Positions 53,057 to 61,870 of a DNA stretch of 63,911 nt are shown here, piece by piece. The notes under the pieces were generated by a model, which saw only the letters and a list, made by a program, of their open reading frames with translations, was not told where the DNA came from and did not search any database. How positions within the stretch are numbered: the first letter of the stretch is position 1; every line of letters begins with the position of its first letter. This DNA is from CAYFXE01 sp964347035. GTDB lineage: Bacteria > Acidobacteriota > Aminicenantia > Aminicenantales > Aminicenantaceae. The translations under genes were made by a program, and so were the position numbers. The stretch is taken from the NCBI GenBank assembly GCA_964347035.1, contig CAYFXE010000017.1, positions 1 to 63,911 of the forward strand, written 5' to 3'.

Positions 53057-54154
53057 ATGTATCAAATCGTGGGAACAAAAATCAGAAAGCTCCGAGAAAG
53101 CATGGGGCTCACGCAAGAACAGTTAGCCAAGTCCGTCGGGCTTTCCAGCGAATTCATATCTCTTCTGGAATTGGGAAAAAGGGTTCCCAGCCTGGATAGC
53201 CTATCGTCCATCACCACGTTCTTCAAAAAAGATATTTCCTTTTTTATGGTAGAAAGGGAAGAAGGCTTCAACCTCGTTATGCAGAGCCCCCATCTGGATA
53301 AAAAGGCCAAACGAGTCCTGAAAAAATTCCAGAACTATGCAGATCAGTATCTTTGGCTCGAAGACTTGACTGGGAGACGATTGAATCTCGCTCCGGTTTA
53401 CACCAACATCACTCCCGAGAGGATGGCTGATCAGGAAAGACGCCGGCTTGGCCTGGGGAATGAACCTATCCGCCATGTTTTGTCCCTGCTCGAGTTAAAC
53501 GGTTTGCGCATTCTGAGATATGCCATCCCGGCTGACTCCAATATTTCCGGTGTTCATATCTTCATCGAGCTCAAACAGGCTGCTTTTGCTCTGGTGGATA
53601 GTCATCTGCCCTATGATCGGCAGGTTTTTACAGCCGTCCATGAATACAGCCATTATTTGAAAGATCGATTTGATGAGCCTGTCGTCGACAATCCCGACAT
53701 ATTCGTCGATGAGTATGTGACTCTGTATCACCCACGAGAACGCTTCGCGCAGAGATTTGCTTCCTGCTTTTTGATGCCTAGAGATAAAGTAAGAGAGATC
53801 GTAGAAAAAGACCTGGGTAAATCTCGATTAGACTTTGATGACGTGCTTTATCTCAAAATATACTTTGGTGTCAATTCTGTGGATATGTTGAATACTCTAA
53901 AAGAGATGGGGTATATCCCTCCCATCAGGTGGAAAGAGTATTTGAAGTTGGATTCGGAAAAGCGGGAGGAGGTCCTTTTTGGCATATTGAGAGGTAAACA
54001 TCCGAAACAAAGAGTAAGGGGAAAGGCTATCGTTTCAGAAAGGTTCGTGCACCTCGTCTTGGATGCCTACCGGAAGAAAAAAATAACCAAGCAAAAAGTC
54101 GCTCAGGTTCTTAACATTTCTGCGGCCTCTGCAGAATCGATAGCAAAAAAATAA
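53057..54154 (+). CDS. XRE-family regulator with ImmA/IrrE metallopeptidase domain
   Basis: A 365-residue protein. Residues 8-60 form a Cro/CI-type helix-turn-helix (LTQEQLAKSVGLSSEFISLLE). A Zn-peptidase domain of ImmA/IrrE type follows, with HEYSH at 195-199 and the downstream RFASCFLMP helix. Such proteins bind DNA and cleave or sense repressors, in stress or toxin-antitoxin control. A C-terminal region (about 310-365) resembles a second small helix-turn-helix (KKITKQKVAQVLNISAASAE). It stands alone, with no toxin or phage gene beside it, under a near-consensus promoter, and may repress its own gene. Confidence 0.88.
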   Translation: MYQIVGTKIRKLRESMGLTQEQLAKSVGLSSEFISLLELGKRVPSLDSLSSITTFFKKDISFFMVEREEGFNLVMQSPHLDKKAKRVLKKFQNYADQYLWLEDLTGRRLNLAPVYTNITPERMADQERRRLGLGNEPIRHVLSLLELNGLRILRYAIPADSNISGVHIFIELKQAAFALVDSHLPYDRQVFTAVHEYSHYLKDRFDEPVVDNPDIFVDEYVTLYHPRERFAQRFASCFLMPRDKVREIVEKDLGKSRLDFDDVLYLKIYFGVNSVDMLNTLKEMGYIPPIRWKEYLKLDSEKREEVLFGILRGKHPKQRVRGKAIVSERFVHLVLDAYRKKKITKQKVAQVLNISAASAESIAKK

Positions 54155-54611
54155 CTTAATTACCAGTTTTCATTTCTCAATTCAAGAAAAGATTCCCTTA
54201 TTTTGTAACAAGGGACAATTCATAACTGATAACGAGAACATCCTCAAAACCGTGATAGGAAGGTATTTGGGGATTGGTGAAGCGACCATTGAAGGCCCCG
54301 ACCCAACCTACCCAGCCTTCGGAATTCGGCCTTCGAGGGGAGTCGACAAAGTCGACTTGCGAGTATGTCTGAACTGGGGTCAGGCCTTATCCCAAGGTTT
54401 TGTACTCGGGTAAAGGCAGAGACATAGCGCTTCCGGACGACAAGGCCTGACCCCAGCAGCAACCGAGAAGGTCGAATGGAGAACGGCGTGAAAAACCTGA
54501 AGGGGAGCTAGGCCATCCCCAAATACACCTTCTTGAACTTTCATAACGGAAATGTTTACACTGATAACTGAAAATTGATTTATTCGAAGTCAGCTAATAA
54601 ACTAATGAGTC
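54155..54611. repeat. Composite repeat element (families B and D) in a gene-free stretch
   Basis: A family B copy, TGATAGGAAGGTATTTGGGG (about 54252-54280), and an inverted partial copy, CCATCCCCAAATACACCTTC (about 54511-54530), bracket the interval. Inside are the palindrome GTCGAC-AAA-GTCGAC (about 54342-54356) and a family D element (54369-54455) from GGGGTCAGGCCTTATC to GACAAGGCCTGACCCC. AACTGATAAC-type motifs flank both sides. There is no credible gene. Confidence 0.6.
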
Positions 54612-55049
54612 ATGAAAAGAAAAGAGTTTGAAGCGCCGATAAAGAGCATCCTGTTTGTGTGTTACGGGAATACCTGCCGTAGCCCTATGGCTGAGGGATT
54701 GGCCAAGAAGGTGCTTCCGAATCACATCGATATCGAGAGCGCCGGCCTGTCACCAGTTTTTGAGGAGGCGGTTGAGGAAGCGGTTGAGGTCATGAGGGAT
54801 GTATACGGCGTGGATATTTCTTCTCATCGAACAAGAAGTATTGCTGAAGTGGAACGAGATCGTTTTGATTATATCATCGTTCTTGATTCAGCTGTCCTCG
54901 AAATGCTTAAGTATCGGTACCCGGTTCTGTCTGATCGAATGGTTCTTTGGGAGATTGCTGATCCGTTTGGTCAGAGTCGAAAGGCCTTCAAAAGTGTGGG
55001 CGAAAAGCTCTGGGGTCTTATCCAGAAAAAACTGGTCCCAATCGTATAA
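54612..55049 (+). CDS. Low-molecular-weight protein tyrosine phosphatase family protein
   Basis: A 145-residue phosphatase of the LMW-PTP/arsenate reductase fold. The P-loop CYGNTCRS has nucleophile C17 and R23 (C-X5-R), and the general acid D117 lies in ADPFG. The DPFG (not DPY/DPW) variant and the VLDSAVLEML segment are seen in bacterial LMW-PTPs and in arsenate reductases alike. No arsenic genes are nearby, so a protein-tyrosine or sugar-phosphate role is more likely. The ATG at 54612 lacks a clear ribosome site. The next gene is 180 bases on with its own promoter. Confidence 0.83.
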   Translation: MKRKEFEAPIKSILFVCYGNTCRSPMAEGLAKKVLPNHIDIESAGLSPVFEEAVEEAVEVMRDVYGVDISSHRTRSIAEVERDRFDYIIVLDSAVLEMLKYRYPVLSDRMVLWEIADPFGQSRKAFKSVGEKLWGLIQKKLVPIV

Positions 55050-55125
55050 AATTCTCTGTATCAATGACCAAGGCGCTACTGCATGCTCAACAGATGGCCA
55101 CACACCATCTGAATAGAAAAATCAC

Positions 55126-55154
55126 TTGCTAATATGATTGCGTTTTTATACTAT
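55126..55154 (+). promoter_or_regulatory. Possible sigma70 promoter for the POT-like transporter
   Basis: TTGCTA (55126-55131) and TACTAT (55149-55154) with a 17-base spacer, about 78 bases before the ATG at 55232. Confidence 0.45.
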
Positions 55155-55231
55155 TCTGAGATAAAACTGCTTAGATCTAGGTAAAATCAATACTTAGATT
55201 TTCGGAAATTTTAGATTCAAACGGAGAGAAC

Positions 55232-56524
55232 ATGAAACAGGAAAGAACTCCTTTCCCAAGAGTGTTTTGGGTAGCAAATTCTATCGAAATATTGGAACGA
55301 TTTGCCTACTACGGCATCTACATGGGTTTCGGGATTTACATGAACTACCTCGGTTATACGGCTGCCCAACTGGGAGTCGTTCAAAGTATCTTTATTCTCA
55401 TCTCCTACATGATCCCGGTTATCTCAGGAACGTTCGCAGATAGGTTTGGCTTCAAGAAAGTGTTAATCGTTTCTTACTTGGCTTACCTCCCATCCATCCT
55501 GCTTTTGATCATCACCAAATCATTTTCAGGTATCGCTCTGACCATGCTCAGCATCGGTCTTGCTGCCGGTATTTTTAAGCCTCTAATTTCTGGAACTGTG
55601 AGAGCCGTAACTGATAAGACCAACAAGACCCTCGGTTTCGGGATCTTCTACCAGATGGTTAATGTCGGCGCTTCTTTTGGCCCGGTGGTGGCTGGAAAAC
55701 TCAGGGCTATTTCCTGGAATTATGCATTCCTGGCCGCGGCCATCGGGATTGTCCTCATGCTGCTGATCACGATATTCTTCTACAGAGAGCCAGAAAGAGA
55801 GATTGAGGGAGTCACCCTCGGCCAAAAATTCAGGGATTTGGGTATCGCCCTGTCGGACCTGAAATTTTTATTTTTTCTCATCCTGCTTGGACTTTTCTTC
55901 TGGCTTCCCTTCTGGGCTTTCTTCAACCTCCTTGCTATTTATATTGATAGCAACCTGAACACCGCCCAGCTCTATCTCAATATTAAAAGTGTTTTCGGAG
56001 CGAGTGTGGCCAACTTTCTGTCCCACACAGACGAAGATGGGGTGAGAAAGATCCTAGGGGAAACGATTGCCCATACAGGTTACATCATCATTGTCTTTCA
56101 GATTTTGGTATCGCGAATCGTCGAAAAATTCAAGGCCATCCCCTCGTTTTTATTCGGCCTGATCGTGGCTGCTGTTGGATTTGGTCTCATAGGATTTGCT
56201 AAAGTTTCTGTTTCTACCTGGGTATTCCTGGGGATTTTCCTTTTTGCCCTTGGAGAGATGATTTCCTCACCGCGGATTCAAGAATACATCACCTGGATTG
56301 CCCCTAAAGAAAAGGCAGGGCTTTACATGGGGTCCAATTTCCTGGCTATAGGACTGGGTGGGGGATTGAGCGGGTTGGCTTACACCTCCCTTTATGGGTA
56401 TGTCCGAGATTTGGGTCACCCTGAGTATGTCTGGTATGCTCTGGCCGCTCATTTGATTGTTGGTATCTTGGTCTTCCTCCTGTTTAGAAAGGGTGGTAGA
56501 GAGTTCGAGGAATTGGAGGAATAG
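55232..56524 (+). CDS. MFS transporter of the POT (oligopeptide) type
   Basis: A 430-residue, 12-helix major facilitator protein. The helix 1 motif EILERFAYYG (19-28) matches the ExxERFxYYG signature of proton-coupled oligopeptide transporters, whose Glu/Arg residues couple proton movement to peptide binding. ADRFGFKKV after helix 2 is the usual MFS loop. The central loop carries a charged insert (SHTDEDGVRKILGE) between helices 6 and 8 that I cannot match. It would import di- and tripeptides, in keeping with the secreted peptidases in the window. A DUF456 membrane protein follows 48 bases downstream. Confidence 0.83.
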   Translation: MKQERTPFPRVFWVANSIEILERFAYYGIYMGFGIYMNYLGYTAAQLGVVQSIFILISYMIPVISGTFADRFGFKKVLIVSYLAYLPSILLLIITKSFSGIALTMLSIGLAAGIFKPLISGTVRAVTDKTNKTLGFGIFYQMVNVGASFGPVVAGKLRAISWNYAFLAAAIGIVLMLLITIFFYREPEREIEGVTLGQKFRDLGIALSDLKFLFFLILLGLFFWLPFWAFFNLLAIYIDSNLNTAQLYLNIKSVFGASVANFLSHTDEDGVRKILGETIAHTGYIIIVFQILVSRIVEKFKAIPSFLFGLIVAAVGFGLIGFAKVSVSTWVFLGIFLFALGEMISSPRIQEYITWIAPKEKAGLYMGSNFLAIGLGGGLSGLAYTSLYGYVRDLGHPEYVWYALAAHLIVGILVFLLFRKGGREFEELEE

Positions 56525-56572
56525 ATTCCCTCATATCTCCTCTAGGGGCTGTCTCCGCATTGTGCTGATGAA

Positions 56573-57049
56573 ATGATTGTCGTTATCATCCTTGGATGTC
56601 TCTGTGTTATCATCGGACTTATCGGTTGTGTCATTCCAGGCATTGCCGGCCCCCCCTTCAGCTTTCTGGCTTTGATCTTGTTATCAATAGCCAAGCGCTG
56701 GGAGCCATTCAGTCCTGAATTCTTGATAGGCATGGCAGCATTGACCGTCGGAGTCACCGTGGTTGACTACCTTATGCCAGCGGCAGGTGCTAAAAAATTC
56801 GGAGCCTCCCGGTATGGCTTCTGGGGAGCTTTTGTGGGCATGTGGTTAGGGATCATCTATGCTCCACCTGTAGGAATGATCATCGGGGCCTTTGTCGGTG
56901 CTCTTGCAGGAGAGGTGATTCGGGGCAAAACAGGAGCAGAAGCTTTAAAGGCCGGCTGGGGTGTCTTCGTCGGAGTCATGGCCGGAATGATCCTGAAGCT
57001 TATCGCTTCTGGAATCATGACCTTTTATTTTGTCACAGGATTATTTTAA
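56573..57049 (+). CDS. DUF456 family membrane protein
   Basis: A 158-residue integral membrane protein of the DUF456 family. Its glycine-rich helices include LGCLCVIIGLIGCVIPGIAGPP at the start, GMAALTVGVTVVDYL, and VGMIIGAFVGALAGEVIRGK. The function is unknown. It follows the POT-like transporter by 48 bases on the same strand and may be co-transcribed. The start at 56573 has no strong ribosome site, which fits read-through from upstream. Confidence 0.8.
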   Translation: MIVVIILGCLCVIIGLIGCVIPGIAGPPFSFLALILLSIAKRWEPFSPEFLIGMAALTVGVTVVDYLMPAAGAKKFGASRYGFWGAFVGMWLGIIYAPPVGMIIGAFVGALAGEVIRGKTGAEALKAGWGVFVGVMAGMILKLIASGIMTFYFVTGLF

Positions 57050-57354
57050 GCATCGCTGGTCTATTTCCGGGTTGACAACGGGCTAGAAAAATAAGACGCA
57101 TCCATCTCCCTTCGATCTAGACCGCGGTCTGTTTTTGACGTAGATTCCTTCACAGACTCTTCCTCACCTTTTCAGGTGATGGCTAATTGGGAAAAATCAT
57201 CCCTAAAATACTCCATAAAGATGATTGTCCTCGGGTGATTCCTCAGGCAATATCAGCGTGTAGAATGAGTGGTAAGTGGATTATTAGACAAAGTCTCATG
57301 GGAAATTGGCATTTAGAATTTTTCCTGTTGGTATTGATCCCATGACGTACAGGG
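57050..57354. other. Intergenic stretch with palindromes
   Basis: AGACCGCGGTCT at 57119-57130 is a perfect 12-base palindrome followed by GTTTTT, which could be an operator or a weak terminator after DUF456. TCACCT-TTTC-AGGTGA at 57164-57179 is a small hairpin. No gene is seen. Confidence 0.4.
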
Positions 57355-57906
57355 ATGAAAGAAATTAAGATGAGAAAAACATTCTTACATCAAAGGCAAT
57401 CTCCGATCAGGCTGCTGTTCGCACCTTTTTTTGGCCGCCAAGGGCAAAAAATGCCTTCAAAGGGATTTACGCTGCTCGAAGGGATGTTTGTGGTTGCCAT
57501 CCTAGGCACACTCATCACCATCATGGTGCCGGCTTTCAGTAATCTCATCCAAAAAAGCAAGAAAAACAAAGCTATTTCAGACATCGTTTACATTTCCCGA
57601 AAGCTTGAAGATAATTTCATCGAGAACGGAACATACCCCGAAACCCTGGCCGAGGTGGGCGTGACAGATCTCAATGATCCCTGGGGGAATCCTTATCAAT
57701 ACCTGCCTATCTATGGCAAAGAGAAAGGCGAGGTCATTGGGAAGTGGAGAAGAGACAGGTTTTTGAATCCCCTGAATTCAGATTTCGACCTTTACAGCAT
57801 GGGAAGAGATGGGGATACAATGAAGGCTCTGACGTCCAAGTCCAGCTGGGATGATATCATCCGCGCCAACAACGGAGAATTTATCGGTTTAGGCTCTAAA
57901 TATTAA
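57355..57906 (+). CDS. GspG-like type II secretion pseudopilin with a long leader
   Basis: A prepilin-type protein of 183 residues. The cleavage/methylation site is KG-FTLLE (G37, F38, E42), followed by the hydrophobic helix MFVVAILGTLITIMVPAF. The C-terminal domain has DPWGNPYQYL and FDLYSMGRDG, the calcium-site pattern of GspG major pseudopilins. The leader from the ATG at 57355 is 37 residues, far longer than the usual 6-15. An ATG at 57451 (PSKGFTLLE, AAGGGC upstream) would give a normal 5-residue leader and is a serious alternative. No other gsp genes are nearby; the next gene, an HD-GYP sensor, begins 16 bases after the stop. Confidence 0.82.
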   Translation: MKEIKMRKTFLHQRQSPIRLLFAPFFGRQGQKMPSKGFTLLEGMFVVAILGTLITIMVPAFSNLIQKSKKNKAISDIVYISRKLEDNFIENGTYPETLAEVGVTDLNDPWGNPYQYLPIYGKEKGEVIGKWRRDRFLNPLNSDFDLYSMGRDGDTMKALTSKSSWDDIIRANNGEFIGLGSKY

Positions 57907-57922
57907 TTTTAGATGGGTGACC

Positions 57923-60034
57923 ATGAAATGGGATAAGGTGTTTTTCCGCAGCCGAGTGGCCCAGCGTATCGCCCTTCTTTTCATCCTCTGTGCTCTCCTC
58001 CCCATCGCTCTCCTGGCAATATTGTCTTTCAAGCAGGTGACAAAACATCTCCACGAGCAAAGTCGGGCCAGACTTCATCAAACAAGCAAAGCCATGGCAC
58101 TGTCTTTTTTTGAGCGGTTAATGTTTCTGGAATCTGATTTGACGCGCATGGCCGCCAATATCCAGGCTAGCTCCTCCAATCTTCGATACACTGCGACACC
58201 AGAGTTTGATAACTATCTCAAGGAGAAATTTAGCAGTATTTCTCTTTTAGACTCAAAAGGATATAGCACTTACATACTTGGAAACATCCAAAACCTGCCT
58301 AAGGTGATTCGAGAAGGAACTCAATCTCTTCGCCAAGAAGAAACAATCATTTCTGCCCAACTTCAACCTGAGGGAATGGCTCGCCTATTCATGATCAAGG
58401 TTCTGGAGTCTGCAAATCCTGATCTGGATTATATGATAGCTGAAGTGAAGCCCTTATACGTTTGGTTGTTTGGTTTCGAGAATTCGCTGCCTCCGATGAC
58501 TGAGCTCTGTGTGTTGGACCATTCAGATCAAGTTCTCTACTCATCATACGAAGGAATGATCCATTTCCCCGAACAAGCCAAGCATGAATTGAATCGGGCA
58601 ACCTCGGGATTTTTCGAATGGACTCTCGGTGAAAAAACTTATCTCGCAGGGTTCAGAGATATCTTTCTCCAAAGTCGTTTTGCCTCAGAGAAGTGGAGAG
58701 TCGTTGTCAGCGAGGCAAAGTCTCATGTATATGCCCCCATAGCCTATTTCAAGAAAACCTTTCCGTTTGTCGTGCTTCTCTCTTTGTGGATTGTCCTACT
58801 CTTCAGTGTTAGTCAGATCAGGAGGAGTCTTGTCCCACTTGAAAAGTTGAAAGATGGGGCCGAGCGTATTGCAAAAAGAGACTTTGACAGCAAAATTTTG
58901 GTAAAGAGCCGGGATGAGTTTGCTGAAGTGGCCGCTTCCTTCAATATCATGGCCAGTCAATTGGGTAAGCAGTTTAAAACTCTGACTGCGATTGCCGAGA
59001 TCGACCGCGCCATCCTGTCGACCATGAATACAGAAAAAATGGCCAACACCCTGCTTTCTCGGATTTTACAGATTTTTCCGGACAAAGGCGTGAACCTGAT
59101 CTTGCTTGATGCAAAAAAAGAGGATTTGGGGCAGGCCTATATTGCGTTTGGTAATCCTGCGTCACAAAAAATAGTAGAGGAGATCCAACTGACTCCTGAA
59201 GACATCCAAAGTCTCCAGGATAATCCTCATATCTTAGCCATCGACGATGATCATTCCACTCCAGATTACCTTGCTCCCTTAAAAAAGAAGGGCTTCTCAT
59301 CTTTTCATATTTTTCCAATCTTCCTTAAGCATAAATTGGCAGGATTAATCAGTGTTGGGTCGAGGGACCTATCCCTACTCAACAAGGATGACCTGAACCA
59401 GCTCCGTCAGCTGTCCAACCAGGTCGGTGTGGCTGTGTCCAATACACGATTGGTTGAGGAAATTAAAGAATTCAGTTGGGGAACCTTGATCTCCTTAGCC
59501 CGGGCCATCGACGCCAAGTCGCATTGGACGGCTGGCCATTCCGAACGGGTGACAGCACTCGCCTTGAGCATTGGCCGAGTCATGGAGCTTTCTAATAAAG
59601 AACTGGATGTTCTTCACCGTGGTGGGCTTCTGCATGACATCGGCAAACTCGGCATTCCCAATGAAATTCTAGATAAAGCCGAGAAATTGTCACTCGAAGA
59701 TAGAAAAATTTTGGAGACGCATCCAACATTAGGAGCTAACATATTAGAGCCCATATCAGCGTATACAGAAATTATGTTGATCGTGAAACAACACCATGAA
59801 AATTTCGATGGGTCAGGTTACCCTGAGGGCCTTATGGGAGAAAATATTAGCCTGTGCAGTCGAATACTCGCCATTGCCGATCGATACGAAGCCTTGACTG
59901 CAGATCGGCCTTACAGAAAAGCCATTCCCCCTGACCTTGCCTTGCAGCAAATCAAAAATGTGTCAGGGAAAGAGTTTGACCCTCGAGTGGTTGATGCCTT
60001 TTTAGAGGTTATCACCAGAGAGGAAGGGAATTAG
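57923..60034 (+). CDS. Membrane sensor HD-GYP protein (extracytoplasmic sensor-HAMP-GAF-HD-GYP)
   Basis: A 703-residue transmembrane c-di-GMP phosphodiesterase candidate. Two membrane helices (about 17-38 and 275-295) enclose a periplasmic sensor domain of dCache type. A HAMP domain (about 300-350), a GAF-like domain (about 360-510) and the HD-GYP domain follow, with LLHDIGKLGIP, HH, and HHENFDGSGYPEG all intact, so it should be active. The ATG at 57923 is preferred; a GTG at 57917 is in frame. It sits 16 bases after the pseudopilin gene, which suggests that surface-fibre production and c-di-GMP sensing are expressed together. Confidence 0.9.
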   Translation: MKWDKVFFRSRVAQRIALLFILCALLPIALLAILSFKQVTKHLHEQSRARLHQTSKAMALSFFERLMFLESDLTRMAANIQASSSNLRYTATPEFDNYLKEKFSSISLLDSKGYSTYILGNIQNLPKVIREGTQSLRQEETIISAQLQPEGMARLFMIKVLESANPDLDYMIAEVKPLYVWLFGFENSLPPMTELCVLDHSDQVLYSSYEGMIHFPEQAKHELNRATSGFFEWTLGEKTYLAGFRDIFLQSRFASEKWRVVVSEAKSHVYAPIAYFKKTFPFVVLLSLWIVLLFSVSQIRRSLVPLEKLKDGAERIAKRDFDSKILVKSRDEFAEVAASFNIMASQLGKQFKTLTAIAEIDRAILSTMNTEKMANTLLSRILQIFPDKGVNLILLDAKKEDLGQAYIAFGNPASQKIVEEIQLTPEDIQSLQDNPHILAIDDDHSTPDYLAPLKKKGFSSFHIFPIFLKHKLAGLISVGSRDLSLLNKDDLNQLRQLSNQVGVAVSNTRLVEEIKEFSWGTLISLARAIDAKSHWTAGHSERVTALALSIGRVMELSNKELDVLHRGGLLHDIGKLGIPNEILDKAEKLSLEDRKILETHPTLGANILEPISAYTEIMLIVKQHHENFDGSGYPEGLMGENISLCSRILAIADRYEALTADRPYRKAIPPDLALQQIKNVSGKEFDPRVVDAFLEVITREEGN

Positions 60035-60137
60035 TTTTCATGATTATTATCAAGAATACATCGCAGTCTTGGGGAGCTGTTCGTCTATCATTCGGTCGAA
60101 GCGACGGGAGTTCTACAAGAATAAAGGAGATATCAAG

Positions 60138-60515
60138 ATGAGACAAAAACATGTTATAACGGCCATTGCTATCTGTGCAGTCTTGTTTGGAAGCCACTGT
60201 TCAAGAAACTCTACGGTATCGAACGAGCTGGTTGGAGTTTGGAAGACATCCACAATCCGTTACGAGAACACCTATTTCGAACTTCAAAGAAACAGGATTA
60301 TCTTCAAAACAATCGAGGGGGATCTCAATATACATCCGATAACGAAAGTCGAAAAGACAGAGGTTGCCAAAAATGAGTGGATCCTGTACACGATTCATTA
60401 TGTCAACCGTGATCTGCAGAAGGTGGAATTTCCTTTTTACTATTATGCTTTAGACAAAGGTACGATCATCTTCAAAAATCAAACTAACGTGGTCTGGAGA
60501 AAAGAAACAGGATGA
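60138..60515 (+). CDS. Small exported protein, possible lipoprotein
   Basis: A 125-residue protein from the ATG at 60138, which has AAGGAG 9 bases upstream; the longer frame from 60069 is rejected. The N-terminus is a signal peptide (ITAIAICAVLFGSHC) with a cysteine that could be lipidated, although histidine before it is unusual. The remainder is a small beta-rich domain (LVGVWKTSTIRYENTYFELQ, IIFKTIEGDLNIHPI) like lipocalin-type surface proteins. I recognise no family. Confidence 0.65.
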   Translation: MRQKHVITAIAICAVLFGSHCSRNSTVSNELVGVWKTSTIRYENTYFELQRNRIIFKTIEGDLNIHPITKVEKTEVAKNEWILYTIHYVNRDLQKVEFPFYYYALDKGTIIFKNQTNVVWRKETG

Positions 60516-60769
60516 TCACCTCATAAGCGTTTTGAAAGAAAATCGTCTCATCCATTCCCATTATAATCCTTCCTAAAGTCGCCTCATCCATTCCGAATTT
60601 TTGATGATTGCGAGGCCCAATCCGTTGCCTGCCTGCGCAGGTATAGGCTTCGCCGTAGACCCCCTCCACATTCCACTATGCAGCTCAGGCTGACAGGACC
60701 TCGCCTTCATTACACCTATTCATACTTCATTTGTTTTCGTGTCACGGAGTTGTAGATGCTTATTTTATT
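60516..60769. repeat. Gene-free stretch with family B and other repeat fragments
   Basis: CTCATCCATTCCCATTATAA and CTCATCCATTCCGAA (about 60545-60600) are a tandem pair related to family B at 1-54. GCCTGCCTGCGCAGGTAT follows at about 60628 and GTGTCACGGAGTT (family C) at 60740-60752. No gene is seen. Confidence 0.45.
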
Positions 60770-60798
60770 TTGACATTTTTTGAATGTGGGTTTATTTT
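60770..60798 (+). promoter_or_regulatory. Possible sigma70 promoter for the DUF362 gene
   Basis: TTGACA (60770-60775) and TATTTT (60793-60798) with a 17-base spacer, about 125 bases before the gene. Confidence 0.4.
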
Positions 60799-60922
60799 AT
60801 TTTCTTATCTTACAGTGCATATAGTATTTAAAAAGAGAAAATAAACGTTTTCCTGTCCGAAGGTCAGGAGAGGGAACTGGCTCAGATGGAGAAAAAATAA
60901 ATTCATGAAAAGGTGCTTGACG

Positions 60923-61795
60923 ATGTCAACAGGAATTACCCGGCGTGATTTTATGCAGAGGAGTGCTTTTGCCCTTCTAGGGGCAACTGTAAAATTGCCC
61001 GCCCAGGAGAAAAAAAAGTCCAGAGTAGTTCTAATCCGCAACGAAGAGGCTGTCGATCAAAATTCTGTGATCAACGCAGATATCATCCAGCAGATGCTGG
61101 ATGAGGCGGTTTCGGCTTTGCTGGATACGAGTAGTGTCAAAGAGGCGTTCATGAAGCTCATAAAGCCAGATGACATCGTGGGCATCAAGAGCAATGTCTG
61201 GTCCTATCTTCCCACGCCCAGTGAATTGGAGGCGGCAATCGTTAAGAGGTTAAAGGAGGTGGGGGTCAGGGAGGAAAATATCAGTATTGACGATCACAAC
61301 GTAAAGACAAACTCGGTTTTTCAGAGAGCGACCTCGCTCATCAACGTCAGGCCTCTCCGGACTCATTACCTGGCAGGCATGAGCGGCTGTATGAAGAATT
61401 ACATTATGTTTGCCAGATTCCAGCCGGCCTTTCATCCGAATAGCTGTGCTGACCTGGGTGCTCTGTTCAAGTTGCCGATGGTCAAAGGCAAAACCCGGTT
61501 GAATATCTTGAGTGCCCTGACACCCCAATTCCATGGCCGTGGGCCTCATCATTTCAGCCGAAGGTATGTCTGGAGATACAGAGGAATGTTCGTCGGCCAA
61601 GATCCGGTCGCTGTGGATTCTGTTGCCCTGAAGCTGATCATGGCCAAACGGACAGAAGTCTTGGGTAAGGATCGAGCTATACCACCCGTTCCCAAGCATA
61701 TAAAAATGGCAGATATCAAACACGGTATCGGGACGAGCGACCTCAACAAGATCGAACTGGTCAAACTGGGCTGGAAACAGGATATTCTCATCTAG
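60923..61795 (+). CDS. Tat-exported DUF362 family protein
   Basis: A 290-residue protein with a twin-arginine signal (GITRRDFMQRSAFALLG). The mature part has DUF362 patterns: VGIKSNVW, ISIDDHNV and FVGQDPVAVDSVAL. DUF362 proteins are sometimes joined to ferredoxin domains, but no cysteine clusters are seen here, so there is no iron-sulfur centre of its own. Export by Tat implies that it folds, possibly with a cofactor, before crossing the membrane. The start at ATG 60923 is favoured by AAAGGTG 7 bases upstream; an ATG at 60905 is in frame. The LVIVD gene follows about 75 bases downstream. Confidence 0.82.
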   Translation: MSTGITRRDFMQRSAFALLGATVKLPAQEKKKSRVVLIRNEEAVDQNSVINADIIQQMLDEAVSALLDTSSVKEAFMKLIKPDDIVGIKSNVWSYLPTPSELEAAIVKRLKEVGVREENISIDDHNVKTNSVFQRATSLINVRPLRTHYLAGMSGCMKNYIMFARFQPAFHPNSCADLGALFKLPMVKGKTRLNILSALTPQFHGRGPHHFSRRYVWRYRGMFVGQDPVAVDSVALKLIMAKRTEVLGKDRAIPPVPKHIKMADIKHGIGTSDLNKIELVKLGWKQDILI

Positions 61796-61870
61796 GGCTG
61801 ACTGGATTAAATATCCTCAGGAATCGCCGTAAAAGTCATGTCCTACAGAGTAAAAAAAGGGAGTCATCTC

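Noticed and set aside
54244..54462. A 72-codon open frame on the minus strand in the repeat region
   Set aside because: It translates family B and D repeats and is not preceded by a ribosome site.
60484..60669. A 61-codon open frame containing GMDEAT
   Set aside because: It is a translation of diverged family B repeats; kept as a clue to their origin but not as a gene.
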